Source of the DNA: JBMOKU01 sp049324315
GTDB taxonomy: Bacteria; Bacillota; Clostridia; Peptostreptococcales; Thermotaleaceae
NCBI GenBank assembly: GCA_049324315.1
Contig: JBMOKU010000009.1
Location: 1-64,000, forward strand
Direction: 5' to 3'
Length of the DNA: 64,000 nucleotides
Under the pieces are notes generated by a model. That model saw only the letters and a program-made list of their open reading frames with translations, was not told where the DNA came from and ran no database searches. Numbering within the stretch: position 1 is the first letter of the stretch; every line of letters begins with the position of its first letter. Shown here piece by piece: positions 1 through 8,700 of the stretch. Position numbers and translations under genes: made by a program.

Positions 1-128
1 AAAAAACGTGTACTTATGCATGCTTATTCAGTATGCCCTTTTTTAGGTTGCTTGAAAACACCTTATCAAAATAATTGCTCACACATCAGATTATTTTTCC
101 AAATTTTTTTAAGTTGACGACATTGAGA

Positions 129-262
129 GGGCCTGTCACCGTGTCCCTGTTAAAACCCGGGGCGGCATGGAAACCGCCCCCTACATGGATTGATGGGTAT
201 GACCACGTAGGGGCAGGTTTCCATGCCTGCCTGTTGACGGGTTTCCACGCCCGCCCACTGTA
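129..262. repeat. Palindromic dispersed repeats at left edge
   Basis: Two adjacent inverted repeats fill the stretch before psuG: GGGGCGG at 159-165 pairs with CCGCCCC at 174-180, and a second element starts GTAGGGGCAGG near 208 and ends in CCCGCCC. They share the GTAGGGG start with repeats elsewhere in the window. The small reading frame crossing this region (75-278) is low-complexity repeat translation and is not called as a gene. Nothing else is visible in positions 1-265. Confidence 0.65.
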
Positions 263-265
263 TTT

Positions 266-1189
266 TTACCTTCGATAAAGACCTGCCAATGCAACAGCCA
301 ACTGTGCCCCTACCTTTGCATTGTTGTAAACCAATTGAATATTTGAATCTAAGCTTTTACCCTCTGTAATGGATTTGATCTTTGAAAGAAGAAACGGTGT
401 GGTTTCTTTGCCTTTAATATTCAGACTCTCAGCTTCCTGAAGAGCATTTTCTATGGCGCTGTGGATGATATCATGATCCATCTCATATGCTTCTGGGATT
501 GGGTTGCCAATGACGATACCACCTTTTAACTGCAGATCCCATTTTGTCTTAATGGCTGAAGCAAGCTCTTCAGCAGAATCAACACGATAATCTACTTGGT
601 ATCCGCTTTTTCTTGTATAAAAGGCTGGAAAATCTTCCGTTTGAAAACCAACAACGGGGACACCGTGGGTTTCCAAATATTCCAGCGTCAAGCCAATATC
701 AAGTATTGATTTTGCTCCAGCGCATACCACGGCTATATTGGTATTTGCCAATTCCGTTAAATCGGCAGATATATCAAAGGATTCTTGAGCACCACGGTGA
801 ACGCCGCCGATTCCACCTGTTACAAATACCTTGATTCCTGCCAATGCAGCAATAATCATGGTGGAGGCTACGGTGGTGGCACCGTTCAATCCCTTTGCAG
901 CAATAAAAGGCAAATCTCTTCTGCTGGCTTTAAGAATATCCTGCCCTTTTCCCATATATTCCAATTCTTCATCGTTTAAACCGACCTTGAATCTTCCGTT
1001 TAGGATACCTATGGTTGCAGGAACAGCACCATTTTCTCTAACGATTGCTTCAACAGCCTTGGCTGTTTTGATGTTTTCCGGATAGGGCATACCATGGGAA
1101 ATAATGGTAGATTCTAGGGCTACTACCGGCTTACCCTCTTCAAGGGCTCTTTGCACCTCAGGATGAATATCTAGATATTCTTTAAACAT
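266..1189 (-). CDS. psuG: Pseudouridine-5'-phosphate glycosidase
   Basis: Predicted to cleave pseudouridine 5'-phosphate into uracil and ribose 5-phosphate in the cytoplasm. The 307-residue protein has the usual family length and signatures: ALESTIISHGMPYP (24-37), NGATTVASTM, VTGGIGGVHRG and CAGAKSILD, where Lys160 corresponds to the lysine that forms the sugar adduct in the characterised E. coli enzyme. The start has a good ribosome site (AGGAG, about 8 nt upstream). It overlaps the end of the upstream kinase gene by 8 bp, so the two are almost certainly one translationally coupled operon that phosphorylates and then splits pseudouridine. Confidence is high. Confidence 0.95.
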   Translation of the reverse strand: MFKEYLDIHPEVQRALEEGKPVVALESTIISHGMPYPENIKTAKAVEAIVRENGAVPATIGILNGRFKVGLNDEELEYMGKGQDILKASRRDLPFIAAKGLNGATTVASTMIIAALAGIKVFVTGGIGGVHRGAQESFDISADLTELANTNIAVVCAGAKSILDIGLTLEYLETHGVPVVGFQTEDFPAFYTRKSGYQVDYRVDSAEELASAIKTKWDLQLKGGIVIGNPIPEAYEMDHDIIHSAIENALQEAESLNIKGKETTPFLLSKIKSITEGKSLDSNIQLVYNNAKVGAQLAVALAGLYRR

Positions 1190-2279
1190 ACTTTTTCATC
1201 TCCTTTATGACATTCTCAATGTTTTCTAATGATAACATAGGATTGATGGTATTTTCGTGGGATAATGCCATGACCGCTGCAGCCATGGCAAATTGTGCCT
1301 GTTCTTTTATATTGTATTGATTAAAATCTCCAAAGATCAAACCTGCCATAAATGCATCACCGGCACCGGTGGCATTGACGACTTTTATGGGTATTTCGGG
1401 AAGGCAGCCTGAATGGGCAGCATCTGCATAGAAAATACCTTCTTTTCCAAGGCTAATAAAAACTTTTTCGACACCTTGAGATAGAAAGAATGCTGCTGCC
1501 TTATTCAAGTCGCTAGCATTAGTTATCTTCATATCTGACAGAATTTCTGCCTCTAAACGGTTTGGTTTAATGGTGTGAAAAGATCCTATGATATTTTTTA
1601 CCCTTTTGGCCTTGGTGGTTGATACCGGGTCTAAAAATAGTTTTTTCTCTTTTACATGTTGAACAAGGTATGTCAGTATTTCTTCAGGTAAATTGGTATC
1701 TAAAACAATGGCTTTTGCATTTTGTACCACATGAAGTTTATCCCGTATTAAATCAAAGGAAAGCTTGTCGAAGATATCCATGTCGGAGACAGCCACTTCC
1801 ATGTCACCGGTATCATTTAATATGGAAAGATAGGTGGATGTAGACGTTCCTTTAAACTGAATACAGTGATCCATATCGATTCCAGACATCCTGCTTTCTT
1901 CAAGGATTTTCTCACCGTATAAGTCGTCTCCCAGTGCTGTAATCAGCTTTGCATCTATGCCCAGCTTAGTGAGATTTTCAGCGATATTTCTACCGACACC
2001 TCCGAGGGAAAGCTTTACTTTGCCGGGATTGGAGTCCTTTGGAATTAAAGAGGCTTTTGTAAATCCCTGAATATCCATGTTGGCTCCCCCAACAACAGCA
2101 ATATATTCTTTTTCAGAGACAATATAACCCTTTCCTGTAATATAACCTTTTTTCATGAGGTTTGTGATATGTACGGCTACCGATGAACGGGCAATCTCCA
2201 GTCTTTCAGCAATTTCCTGTTGAGAGATCAGGGGGTTCTTTTTGATCATTTCCAATATTTCTTTTTCTCTTAATGTCAT
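1182..2279 (-). CDS. psuK: PfkB-family pseudouridine kinase with N-terminal HTH
   Basis: Likely phosphorylates pseudouridine for the downstream glycosidase. An upstream in-frame ATG at 2342 exists, but the start at 2279 is preferred: it has GGTGATTAAC directly upstream and gives 365 residues. Residues 1-50 form a winged-helix-like segment (SQQEIAERLEIARSSVAVH). The PfkB fold follows, with VVGGANMDIQG near 60, GVGRNIAENL, and the C-terminal signature NATGAGDAFMAGL, whose Asp308 should be the catalytic base. The fused helix-turn-helix suggests the kinase may also bind DNA, as proposed for similar HTH-PfkB proteins. Substrate assignment rests mainly on pairing with psuG. Confidence 0.88.
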   Translation of the reverse strand: MTLREKEILEMIKKNPLISQQEIAERLEIARSSVAVHITNLMKKGYITGKGYIVSEKEYIAVVGGANMDIQGFTKASLIPKDSNPGKVKLSLGGVGRNIAENLTKLGIDAKLITALGDDLYGEKILEESRMSGIDMDHCIQFKGTSTSTYLSILNDTGDMEVAVSDMDIFDKLSFDLIRDKLHVVQNAKAIVLDTNLPEEILTYLVQHVKEKKLFLDPVSTTKAKRVKNIIGSFHTIKPNRLEAEILSDMKITNASDLNKAAAFFLSQGVEKVFISLGKEGIFYADAAHSGCLPEIPIKVVNATGAGDAFMAGLIFGDFNQYNIKEQAQFAMAAAVMALSHENTINPMLSLENIENVIKEMKKYV

Positions 2280-2379
2280 GTTAATCACCAACTTATGTTT
2301 ATGTAATAAGCATCTGTTTATAAAATACCTTATTTTTAGCATAAAATCAAGAAAAAATTAAAAGTAAATACATAAACTA

Positions 2380-2408
2380 TTTACATATTGATGATTAAAT
2401 CATATACT
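2380..2408 (+). promoter_or_regulatory. Promoter with palindromic operator for the marR export operon
   Basis: TTTACA (2380-2385) and TATACT (2403-2408) are separated by 17 bp, a good vegetative promoter. The 13-bp palindrome ATGATTAAATCAT (2391-2403) fills the spacer and overlaps the -10. A second inverted repeat, GTAAAT/ATTTAC, lies at about 2364-2384 over the -35. Such placement is typical for MarR autorepression, so these are probable operators; binding is inferred. Confidence 0.6.
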
Positions 2409-2443
2409 ATATATTGATAAATGTAGAAGTTGAGGTGAATCAT

Positions 2444-2926
2444 GTGAATAAATTGGAAAAGGTAATGCACAGCTATGAATGGGTTAATGAGATTGCCAAT
2501 AAAACAATTATTGAATTAAAAAAAGCGGCAGATATGCTGGAGGAAATTCATAATGACTTTTTTAGTAAGTTTGATATCTCAAATACCAAATTTAACGTCC
2601 TTGTTATCTTGTATAAAGGGCCGGAAGAGGGAATGATGCTGTCTGAGATTGGAGAGCAAATGTTAGTGACAAAAGCGAATATTACAGGTCTGGTTGATAG
2701 ACTGGAGAAACATGGATATGTCAGCCGTATTCCGGATCAAATGGATAGGAGAAAAATTATTGCCAGAATTACAGAAACGGGAAGAAGCTTTACAGAAGAG
2801 GTAATGGAGAAATATACACGGTGGACGATTGATATTATGGCTGGCTTGGATGCAGAAGAGAAAAATCACTTGGTAAACATTCTGAGAAAAATGCAGCAAG
2901 AGATTATTAAGACCCAAACAATATAG
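2444..2926 (+). CDS. MarR-family transcriptional regulator
   Basis: A 160-residue winged-helix repressor, probably of its own operon and the export genes that follow 15 bp downstream. The GTG at 2444 is chosen because GAGGTG lies 6 nt upstream; a TTG at 2414 would add ten residues without a ribosome site. The winged helix is visible: LSEIGEQMLVTKANITGLVD as recognition region, then the wing DQMDRRKIIARITETG. MarR proteins usually release DNA on binding a small phenolic or drug-like ligand; the ligand is unknown here. Confidence 0.9.
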   Translation: MNKLEKVMHSYEWVNEIANKTIIELKKAADMLEEIHNDFFSKFDISNTKFNVLVILYKGPEEGMMLSEIGEQMLVTKANITGLVDRLEKHGYVSRIPDQMDRRKIIARITETGRSFTEEVMEKYTRWTIDIMAGLDAEEKNHLVNILRKMQQEIIKTQTI

Positions 2927-2941
2927 GAGGGACAGAGTCTG

Positions 2942-4321
2942 ATGAAGGGAGCTAAAAAAGTACTTTTACCAGTATTGACTATTCTTTATATCTTATCTTC
3001 TACGCTTTCCGTGTTTGCTGATGGCGAAACTTTGAAACTGACAGTTGAAGAAGCTGTTCTCGTTGGACTAGAAAACAGTATTCAGTTGAAGCAAGTACAG
3101 ACACAGATTGACTTAAGCAAAGTAGGTAAGGAAAGAGCTAGAGAAATCAACAGGGACTTAGAAGATGGACAGCGGGAAGTATGGGATGGAAGAACATCTC
3201 TCTATAACAGTGAGGATCAGATACGCCAATTAGAGAGCCTTACTCCGGAACAACTGGCTGCATTAGGATTAACGCCTGAAGATGTACAGCAAATGAGAGA
3301 TGCCCTTGAAGAGGGAGAGTTGACTTTATCCATGGGAGAAAATGAATTTGATTCCGCCTTACAAAAGGTTGCTGATAAGATTGGGGAAAAAATTGGCATG
3401 GAGAGCTCTTATGAAATAGGAACATATAATACGCGAAAGATGCTGGAAAAAATGAGTGAGATATCATATGAAGTGACCCAGGCCTCTTATGATATCTATA
3501 AAAACCAAATTGCCCTGCTAATTCAGAAAAGCTATTATGATGTATTGAAGGCTCAGAAGATGCTTCAGGTAAAAGAAAAGGCCATGGAACGAGCCAAAAA
3601 ACAATATGAATTTGCAAAAGCAAGCTATGAAGAAGGCATGAAAGCTAAAGATGATGTACTCATGGCAAATATATACTATAAGGGAACACTGCTTGAACAA
3701 GTCAAGGCAAAAGGTGAATTGAACAATGCTATGATAGCGTTGAAAAAGAATTTGAATATCGGTTTTGATACAGAGATTGAGCTGACGGATGTATTGGCTG
3801 AAAAAGCTGAACAGCACAATTTACAGTCTGACATTGAAAATGGCTTGAGAAATAGATTGGAGATAAAGAAAGCAAATGGGGAAAAGTCTATAAATATTTT
3901 AAACTTTAAATATATTGAAGATTCTTATAAAAAGAATGATTACCAATATAAGGAAGCTCAGCTTCTAAAAGAGAAAAGTATCATGAATCTTGAGCAGATA
4001 CAGCTGGAAGTAGAAAATACCATTAGGCAATCCTATGAGACTTTGATGAGTCTGGGAGAAATGATGAAGACTTCAGCTGAAATGGTGGAACAGGCAAAAG
4101 AAAACTTGGAAATTGCAGAATATAAGTATCAAGAAGGCTTTGGCGTGGACACAAGCTTTCTTAAGAAACTCGACCTCGAATCTACTGCCGGAACAATGGT
4201 TGAGGTATTGGCAGCTGAAGAAAATCTTGCTCAGATTGAAGAAAAAGTTGTAGAAATCATGTATGGATATAATCTTGCGAAACTTAAATACTACAATGAC
4301 ATTGGAGAATCTGTTTATTAA
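2942..4321 (+). CDS. TolC-family (outer membrane efflux protein-like) secreted protein
   Basis: 459 residues with a signal peptide (hydrophobic 8-24, likely cleavage after VFA at about 26) followed by long amphipathic helices rich in Glu, Lys and Gln. A TolC-type repeat pattern is seen (LTVEEAVLVGLENS near the mature start and the second half beginning near LLIQKSYYDVLKAQ). Family members form the outer part of tripartite exporters in diderms. Here the host appears monoderm, so the protein may act as a wall-spanning or cell-surface coiled coil. It is co-directional with the fusion protein and permeases, 25 bp upstream of the next gene, with ribosome site AGGAGGG. Confidence 0.8.
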   Translation: MKGAKKVLLPVLTILYILSSTLSVFADGETLKLTVEEAVLVGLENSIQLKQVQTQIDLSKVGKERAREINRDLEDGQREVWDGRTSLYNSEDQIRQLESLTPEQLAALGLTPEDVQQMRDALEEGELTLSMGENEFDSALQKVADKIGEKIGMESSYEIGTYNTRKMLEKMSEISYEVTQASYDIYKNQIALLIQKSYYDVLKAQKMLQVKEKAMERAKKQYEFAKASYEEGMKAKDDVLMANIYYKGTLLEQVKAKGELNNAMIALKKNLNIGFDTEIELTDVLAEKAEQHNLQSDIENGLRNRLEIKKANGEKSINILNFKYIEDSYKKNDYQYKEAQLLKEKSIMNLEQIQLEVENTIRQSYETLMSLGEMMKTSAEMVEQAKENLEIAEYKYQEGFGVDTSFLKKLDLESTAGTMVEVLAAEENLAQIEEKVVEIMYGYNLAKLKYYNDIGESVY

Positions 4322-4345
4322 AAAGTTTTGATGGGGTGAGAGAAA

Positions 4346-5392
4346 ATGAAAAATAAATCATGTCATTATGCATTGGTATTCCTGCTTACGGTAGTCCTTT
4401 TAGTTGGCTGCACTACAGCCAATGGTCAACCACAGACAACTGTATTTAATGAAGCAGAAGGTATTACGTCACAAGGAATCATAGAAGCAAAAGAAGTCAG
4501 CATCAACAGTAAGATTCCCGGGCGAATTGAAAAAATCGTTGTGGAAGAAGGAACAGAAGTAAAAGGCGGAGATCTTTTGGTACAGATCTCCAGTGATGAA
4601 TTGAGAGCAAAAGAAGAGCAGGCAAAGGCCTTAGTGGAAGCGGCTCAAGCTGCTTATGAAGCTGCAAAGGGGCAGGTTGACGGTGCCAAGGCTATGTTGG
4701 AGAAGGCGCAAAATGGCGCGAGGGTTCAAGAAATTGCCCAGGCCCAGGCATACTATGATTTGATGGTAAAAACCTATGAAAGAGTAGAGAAGCTGTTTGA
4801 AAAAGGCGCTGTATCCGCTCAAAAAAGAGATGAGGTAGCGACACAGCTGGAGGTAGCGACACAGCAGTTGAGCATAGCTCAAGAAGGAGCAAGAAATGAG
4901 GACAAAAGTGGTGCGGAGGCTTTGGTAGCCCAAGCCCTTGCCATGGAACAAGCAGCAAGGGGGAAATTGGAGCAAGTCCAGGCTGGACTGCAGGAAGTAC
5001 AGGTGTATTTAAAGGACACACAACTGCTTTCTCCTATCAATGGTATTGTGACAGCTTTAAATGCCGATGAAGGCGAACTGGTTTCTACAGGCATGTCGAT
5101 AGCCACAATAACAGATTTGGAAAATACATGGGTAGAAGTAAAAGTAAAGGAAACAGATTTAGGGAAAATCACGCTGGGACAAAACGCAAAGGTCAAGATT
5201 CCCAGCTTCTCAGAAGATGTTTTTATGGGTAAAGTTGTAAGAATCAATCAAAAACCTGACTTTGCCACAAAGAGGTCAACCAATGATAATGGCGAATTTG
5301 ATATTCTGTCCTATGGTGTAAAGATAGAACTGGAAAATAAGGAACGTATTTTTAGACCAGGTATGACGGCTTTTGTACAATTCTCTAAGTAG
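4346..5392 (+). CDS. HlyD/YbhG-type membrane-fusion lipoprotein
   Basis: 348 residues starting with a lipoprotein signal (LLTVVLLVGC, lipid Cys22). A lipoyl-like half motif follows (ISSKIPGRIEK-type segment near 50-60, written here as NSKIPGRIEKIVVEEG), then a long Ala/Glu/Gln coiled-coil hairpin (about 85-215), the second lipoyl half (LLSPINGIVTALNADEGE) and a beta-barrel domain. This order is that of periplasmic adaptor proteins of ABC-2 exporters such as E. coli YbhG. It probably links the TolC-like protein to the two permeases encoded next. The start has a GGGGTGAG ribosome site. Confidence 0.88.
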   Translation: MKNKSCHYALVFLLTVVLLVGCTTANGQPQTTVFNEAEGITSQGIIEAKEVSINSKIPGRIEKIVVEEGTEVKGGDLLVQISSDELRAKEEQAKALVEAAQAAYEAAKGQVDGAKAMLEKAQNGARVQEIAQAQAYYDLMVKTYERVEKLFEKGAVSAQKRDEVATQLEVATQQLSIAQEGARNEDKSGAEALVAQALAMEQAARGKLEQVQAGLQEVQVYLKDTQLLSPINGIVTALNADEGELVSTGMSIATITDLENTWVEVKVKETDLGKITLGQNAKVKIPSFSEDVFMGKVVRINQKPDFATKRSTNDNGEFDILSYGVKIELENKERIFRPGMTAFVQFSK

Positions 5393-5402
5393 GTGATGGA
5401 AC

Positions 5403-6587
5403 ATGATACGAGGGATTTGGGACATCATCCGTAAAGAGTGGAAGTATATGATGAAGCAGAAAGCTGTCTTCATCATATTATTTCTTATACCCTTAGCCGT
5501 TAATCTTTTGTTGGGGTTTGAATTCTCAAACGATCAAATACAAAGGATTCCTATGAGTATTTATGATCAGGATAATTCGTCATTAAGCAGGTATATTATT
5601 CAACAATTCCGGGAAAATGAAATATTCGATGTAAAATTCTACACAGATAGCAGCAGTGAAATGAAAGAACTGATCGATAAAGGGACAGCCAGGGTGGGGA
5701 TGATTGTCCCGAAAGATTTTGCGAAGGACATTACTGAACTTAAATCGCCTACCATACTTATGATATACGACGGCAGTCATATGTCTATTGCCAGTGCGGC
5801 TAAAAGCAAAGCGTCGGAAATTTTGCTGACCGTAAGGGCTGGAACGGCTATAAAATTTGTTCAGGGAAAAATGAATCTTCCTGAAGATGCAGCACAAAAA
5901 GCTATTTTGTCTATCCAATTTGCCAACAGAACGCTATATAATCCTGCTAAAAGCTTTAAGAACTTCTTAAATCCAGGTTTTGGAGCAGCCATTGTACAAA
6001 CTGCCATTGCATTAGTAACCGCTGTTTCGATAAAAAGAAATGAACTGAATGAGATGAGAAAAGACAGGTTCAGTTATTCAGTAGGAAAAGTGATGTTTTA
6101 CAGTAGTATGGGCGGGATATCCCTTATGGTGAATCTTTTGATTCAAATATATATGTTTCAGGTTCCTTTTAGAGGAAATATCATAGATGCCCTATGGCTT
6201 AACCTGCTCTTGGCAGCAGCGGTTTCAAGTTTTGGTGTCATGGTATCTTCTTGGGTCAAAAATGAAATGCTTGCCAGTCAGATCAGCGCGGTCTTTTTCA
6301 TTCCAAGTACAGTCATGGTAGGATATACGTGGCCTGTTTTGTCAATGCCAAGGCCCTATCAGTTTGCTGCAAGGTTTTATCCATTTTATCACTATGGGGA
6401 TAATCTTAGAGATATGTATTTAAAAGGAACATCACTAAGCAGCATGAGCCATGATGTGGCTTGGCTTCTTCTATTTACCGCAGTAACTTTTATTATAGGT
6501 TTTCTTGGTATTTTCGCTATGAAAACAGAAAAAGCTCAGGATAAGGAAATACTCGGGAAAGCAGGTGAATCTATTGTCCTTTCTTAA
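5403..6587 (+). CDS. ABC-2 type export permease (first subunit)
   Basis: 394 residues. One N-terminal membrane helix (about 20-38), a roughly 150-residue extracytoplasmic domain (MSIYDQDNSSLSRYIIQQF onward), then a C-terminal bundle of about five helices ending with a Pro-rich reentrant region (YTWPVLSMPRPYQFAARF). This is the YbhR/YhgE-like ABC2_membrane_3 architecture. It pairs with the homologous next gene as a heterodimeric pore. No ATP-binding subunit is encoded in the operon. Confidence 0.88.
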   Translation: MIRGIWDIIRKEWKYMMKQKAVFIILFLIPLAVNLLLGFEFSNDQIQRIPMSIYDQDNSSLSRYIIQQFRENEIFDVKFYTDSSSEMKELIDKGTARVGMIVPKDFAKDITELKSPTILMIYDGSHMSIASAAKSKASEILLTVRAGTAIKFVQGKMNLPEDAAQKAILSIQFANRTLYNPAKSFKNFLNPGFGAAIVQTAIALVTAVSIKRNELNEMRKDRFSYSVGKVMFYSSMGGISLMVNLLIQIYMFQVPFRGNIIDALWLNLLLAAAVSSFGVMVSSWVKNEMLASQISAVFFIPSTVMVGYTWPVLSMPRPYQFAARFYPFYHYGDNLRDMYLKGTSLSSMSHDVAWLLLFTAVTFIIGFLGIFAMKTEKAQDKEILGKAGESIVLS

Positions 6588-7755
6588 TGCTTTTAAAAAG
6601 CAATTCTTCACAACCCTGAAGGATCGGGACGTCATTGTCTTACTTTTAGCGGCTCCCATTATATTAATTCTCTGGTTTGGAGGCGTATACTATCAAAGTT
6701 ATGTGGATGACATACCCATAGCTGTATTGGATGAAGACCAATCCAGTTTAAGCAGAATGATTATCCAGCAATTTAGTGAAAATGATCGGTTTAAAATAAC
6801 ACATTACCCTGTTTCGAAGGAAGAATTGCAGCAGATGATCAACGCAAAGAAAGTGCATATGGGCCTCTACTTACCTCACAATTTTTCTAAAGATGTACAA
6901 AACCTCCAGTCATCCAAAGCTTTGATTATTGTAGATGGTACCAACATCGTCGTTGGAAACAATGCCTATGCGGCAGCAGCAGCAATTATACAAACGGTCA
7001 GTGCCAGTGTTCAAATGAAAACACTTCAAGGTAAAGGAATGCTGCCACAGATTTCCGAATCTATGGTATTACCGTTCCAGTTTACGGATCGAACCCTTTA
7101 TGACCCAAGGATGACCTATAAAAATTACCTTCTGTTTGGGTATATAGCCGTCTTCCTGCAGCAAATTATTATTTCAGGAGTAGGAATCTCCATTGTCAAG
7201 GATGAAGAATCTATGAAATCGAATATACTGCAAAGTGTCACAGTCAAGATATTGTCAGCAGCTGTATTTGCATTACTTTCAACATCTGCAGCCATTATGA
7301 TTGTAAATACCTTATTTAAAGTACCTATTCGAGGCAATCTTTTTGAAGCGTTGTTATTATGTATGATTTTCATTTTGGCTGTAAGCGGGCCGGCAATCAT
7401 CTTGGCAGCTGTCACGAAAGACAAAATAAAACTGGCCCATTTGTCGTTTATGCTCTCTTTACCAACCTTTGTCAGCAGTGGTTACATTTGGCCTCTTGAT
7501 CAAATGCCTGAAATGCTGGTGAAAATCATCAAAAGCATTTGGCCTCTAATCAATTTCGCAAGGCCCTTTGATGAGATGCTTATTAAGGGTTTTCCAATAG
7601 AAGCTCTAGGCCAAAATATCAAAGAAATGCTTCTATATACAGCATTCTGGCTGCCGATTTCTCTATGGCTTTTGAAAAGAAACTATTGTGAAGTTGGTAT
7701 TTCAAAACCGGAAAAAGAAAATAATAATCTAAAAGATTGCATAGAACTGAGCTGA
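6574..7755 (+). CDS. ABC-2 type export permease (second subunit)
   Basis: About 393 residues, paralogous to the preceding permease: both have IAVLDEDQSSLSRMIIQQF-like sequence after the first helix, an RTLYDPR/RTLYNPA segment before the helix bundle and a SGYIWPLDQMPE-like C-terminal loop. A TTG at 6574 is preferred because AGGTGA precedes it by 5 nt; the GTG at 6565 lacks a site. It overlaps the previous gene by about 14 bp, indicating coupling. Last gene of the export operon; a terminator begins at its stop codon. Confidence 0.85.
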   Translation: MSFLNAFKKQFFTTLKDRDVIVLLLAAPIILILWFGGVYYQSYVDDIPIAVLDEDQSSLSRMIIQQFSENDRFKITHYPVSKEELQQMINAKKVHMGLYLPHNFSKDVQNLQSSKALIIVDGTNIVVGNNAYAAAAAIIQTVSASVQMKTLQGKGMLPQISESMVLPFQFTDRTLYDPRMTYKNYLLFGYIAVFLQQIIISGVGISIVKDEESMKSNILQSVTVKILSAAVFALLSTSAAIMIVNTLFKVPIRGNLFEALLLCMIFILAVSGPAIILAAVTKDKIKLAHLSFMLSLPTFVSSGYIWPLDQMPEMLVKIIKSIWPLINFARPFDEMLIKGFPIEALGQNIKEMLLYTAFWLPISLWLLKRNYCEVGISKPEKENNNLKDCIELS

Positions 7756-7778
7756 GGGAGATCCTCGGCTTGTTTTGC
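7750..7778 (+). terminator. Terminator of the export operon
   Basis: AGCTGAGG and CCTCGGCT (7750-7770) form an 8-bp stem overlapping the stop codon, followed by TGTTTTGC. Confidence 0.7.
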
Positions 7779-7842
7779 TATATGCTGAAGACAAAAATAT
7801 TCATCGAATTATGTTTTGTTTTTCCTTGAAGAATGATCCGAG

Positions 7843-7930
7843 TTCGGTTCACGATATGCGATACATGGAAAAGACCTCAAAGAGATGACCTTGATATAGA
7901 ACAACGTGAACCGCGTACCGCGAATCGAAG
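7843..7930 (+). repeat. Dispersed inverted-arm element, copy 1
   Basis: TTCGGTTCACG at the left and CGTGAACCGCG...CGAATCG at the right form inverted arms around the core GAAAAGACCTCAAAGA. The reverse complement of 10018-10113 matches it along almost its whole length, including core and right arm (AACAACGTG.ACCGCGTACCG). The small frame 7833-8015 is a translation of this element, not a gene. Confidence 0.75.
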
Positions 7931-8021
7931 CATAAAAAGAGAATGTATCTTAGAGAAGGATTTTCTATTTATATGCAGAAAAGGTATTGGAGAAATAATT
8001 TTTATAAAGGAGTAAGAAGTT

Positions 8022-8594
8022 ATGAACAAGAGATGTTCTTGGGCCGGTGAAGAACAGATATACATTGATTATCACGACCATGAATGGGGTGTGCCTGTTC
8101 ATGACGACAGGGTACTTTTTGAGTTTTTGATACTGGAAGGGGCCCAGGCGGGACTAAGCTGGATTACAATCCTGAAAAAGAGAGAGAATTATCGAAAAGC
8201 ATTCGATGACTTCGATCCGGAAAAGATTGTCCGATATGATGAAGAGAAGATTAAAGAATTAATGGAAGACAAAGGAATCATCAGAAATAGACGGAAGATT
8301 GAGGCTGCGATTAAAAATGCAAAGGCTTTTTTAAAGATTCAACAGGAATATGGGAGCTTTGACGCTTATGTGTGGCAGTTTGTAGGAAGTAAGCCCATTC
8401 AGAATTGCTGGAATAGCATAGGAGAGGTCCCTGTGATGACGAAGGAAGCAGAAGCAATGAGCAAGGACTTAAAGAAGAGAGGCTTTTCCTTTGTGGGTCC
8501 TACCATTTGTTATTCCTTTATGCAGGCCGTAGGAATGGTCAATGATCATGTGGTGGATTGCTTTCGATACAAAGTAGTACAAGACTTAAAATAA
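8022..8594 (+). CDS. tag: DNA-3-methyladenine glycosylase I
   Basis: 190 residues, full family length. Removes 3-methyladenine from alkylated DNA to start base excision repair. Signature stretches match E. coli Tag closely: CSW near the start, YHDHEWGVPVHDD, LEGAQAGLSWITILKKREN, GIIRNRRKIEAAI, KKRGFSFVGPTICYSFMQA, and NDHVVDC near the end. Cys5, His18 and the C-terminal His and Cys of NDHVVDC are the expected zinc ligands. AAAGGAG lies 9 nt before the ATG. It appears monocistronic; the next gene has its own promoter. Confidence 0.96.
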   Translation: MNKRCSWAGEEQIYIDYHDHEWGVPVHDDRVLFEFLILEGAQAGLSWITILKKRENYRKAFDDFDPEKIVRYDEEKIKELMEDKGIIRNRRKIEAAIKNAKAFLKIQQEYGSFDAYVWQFVGSKPIQNCWNSIGEVPVMTKEAEAMSKDLKKRGFSFVGPTICYSFMQAVGMVNDHVVDCFRYKVVQDLK

Positions 8595-8643
8595 TCATGG
8601 GATGAATTCCTTTACAAAATGCAGCTGAGATAAAAATAAAAAC

Positions 8644-8672
8644 TTGTATTTTAACTTTTCTGTGTGTATGAT
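8644..8672 (+). promoter_or_regulatory. Promoter for leader RNA and epimerase gene
   Basis: TTGTAT (8644-8649) and TATGAT (8667-8672) are separated by exactly 17 bp. Transcription would start near 8679, about 20 nt before the structured leader at 8701. Confidence 0.6.
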
Positions 8673-8700
8673 ATAGATATAAGTTAAAATAAATTTGTTA

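Noticed and set aside
75..278. 67-residue open frame at the left edge
   Set aside because: It translates the palindromic repeats (GFHACLLTGFHARPL) and has no ribosome site.
7833..8015. 60-residue frame before tag
   Set aside because: Encoded by the dispersed inverted-arm element at 7843-7930.
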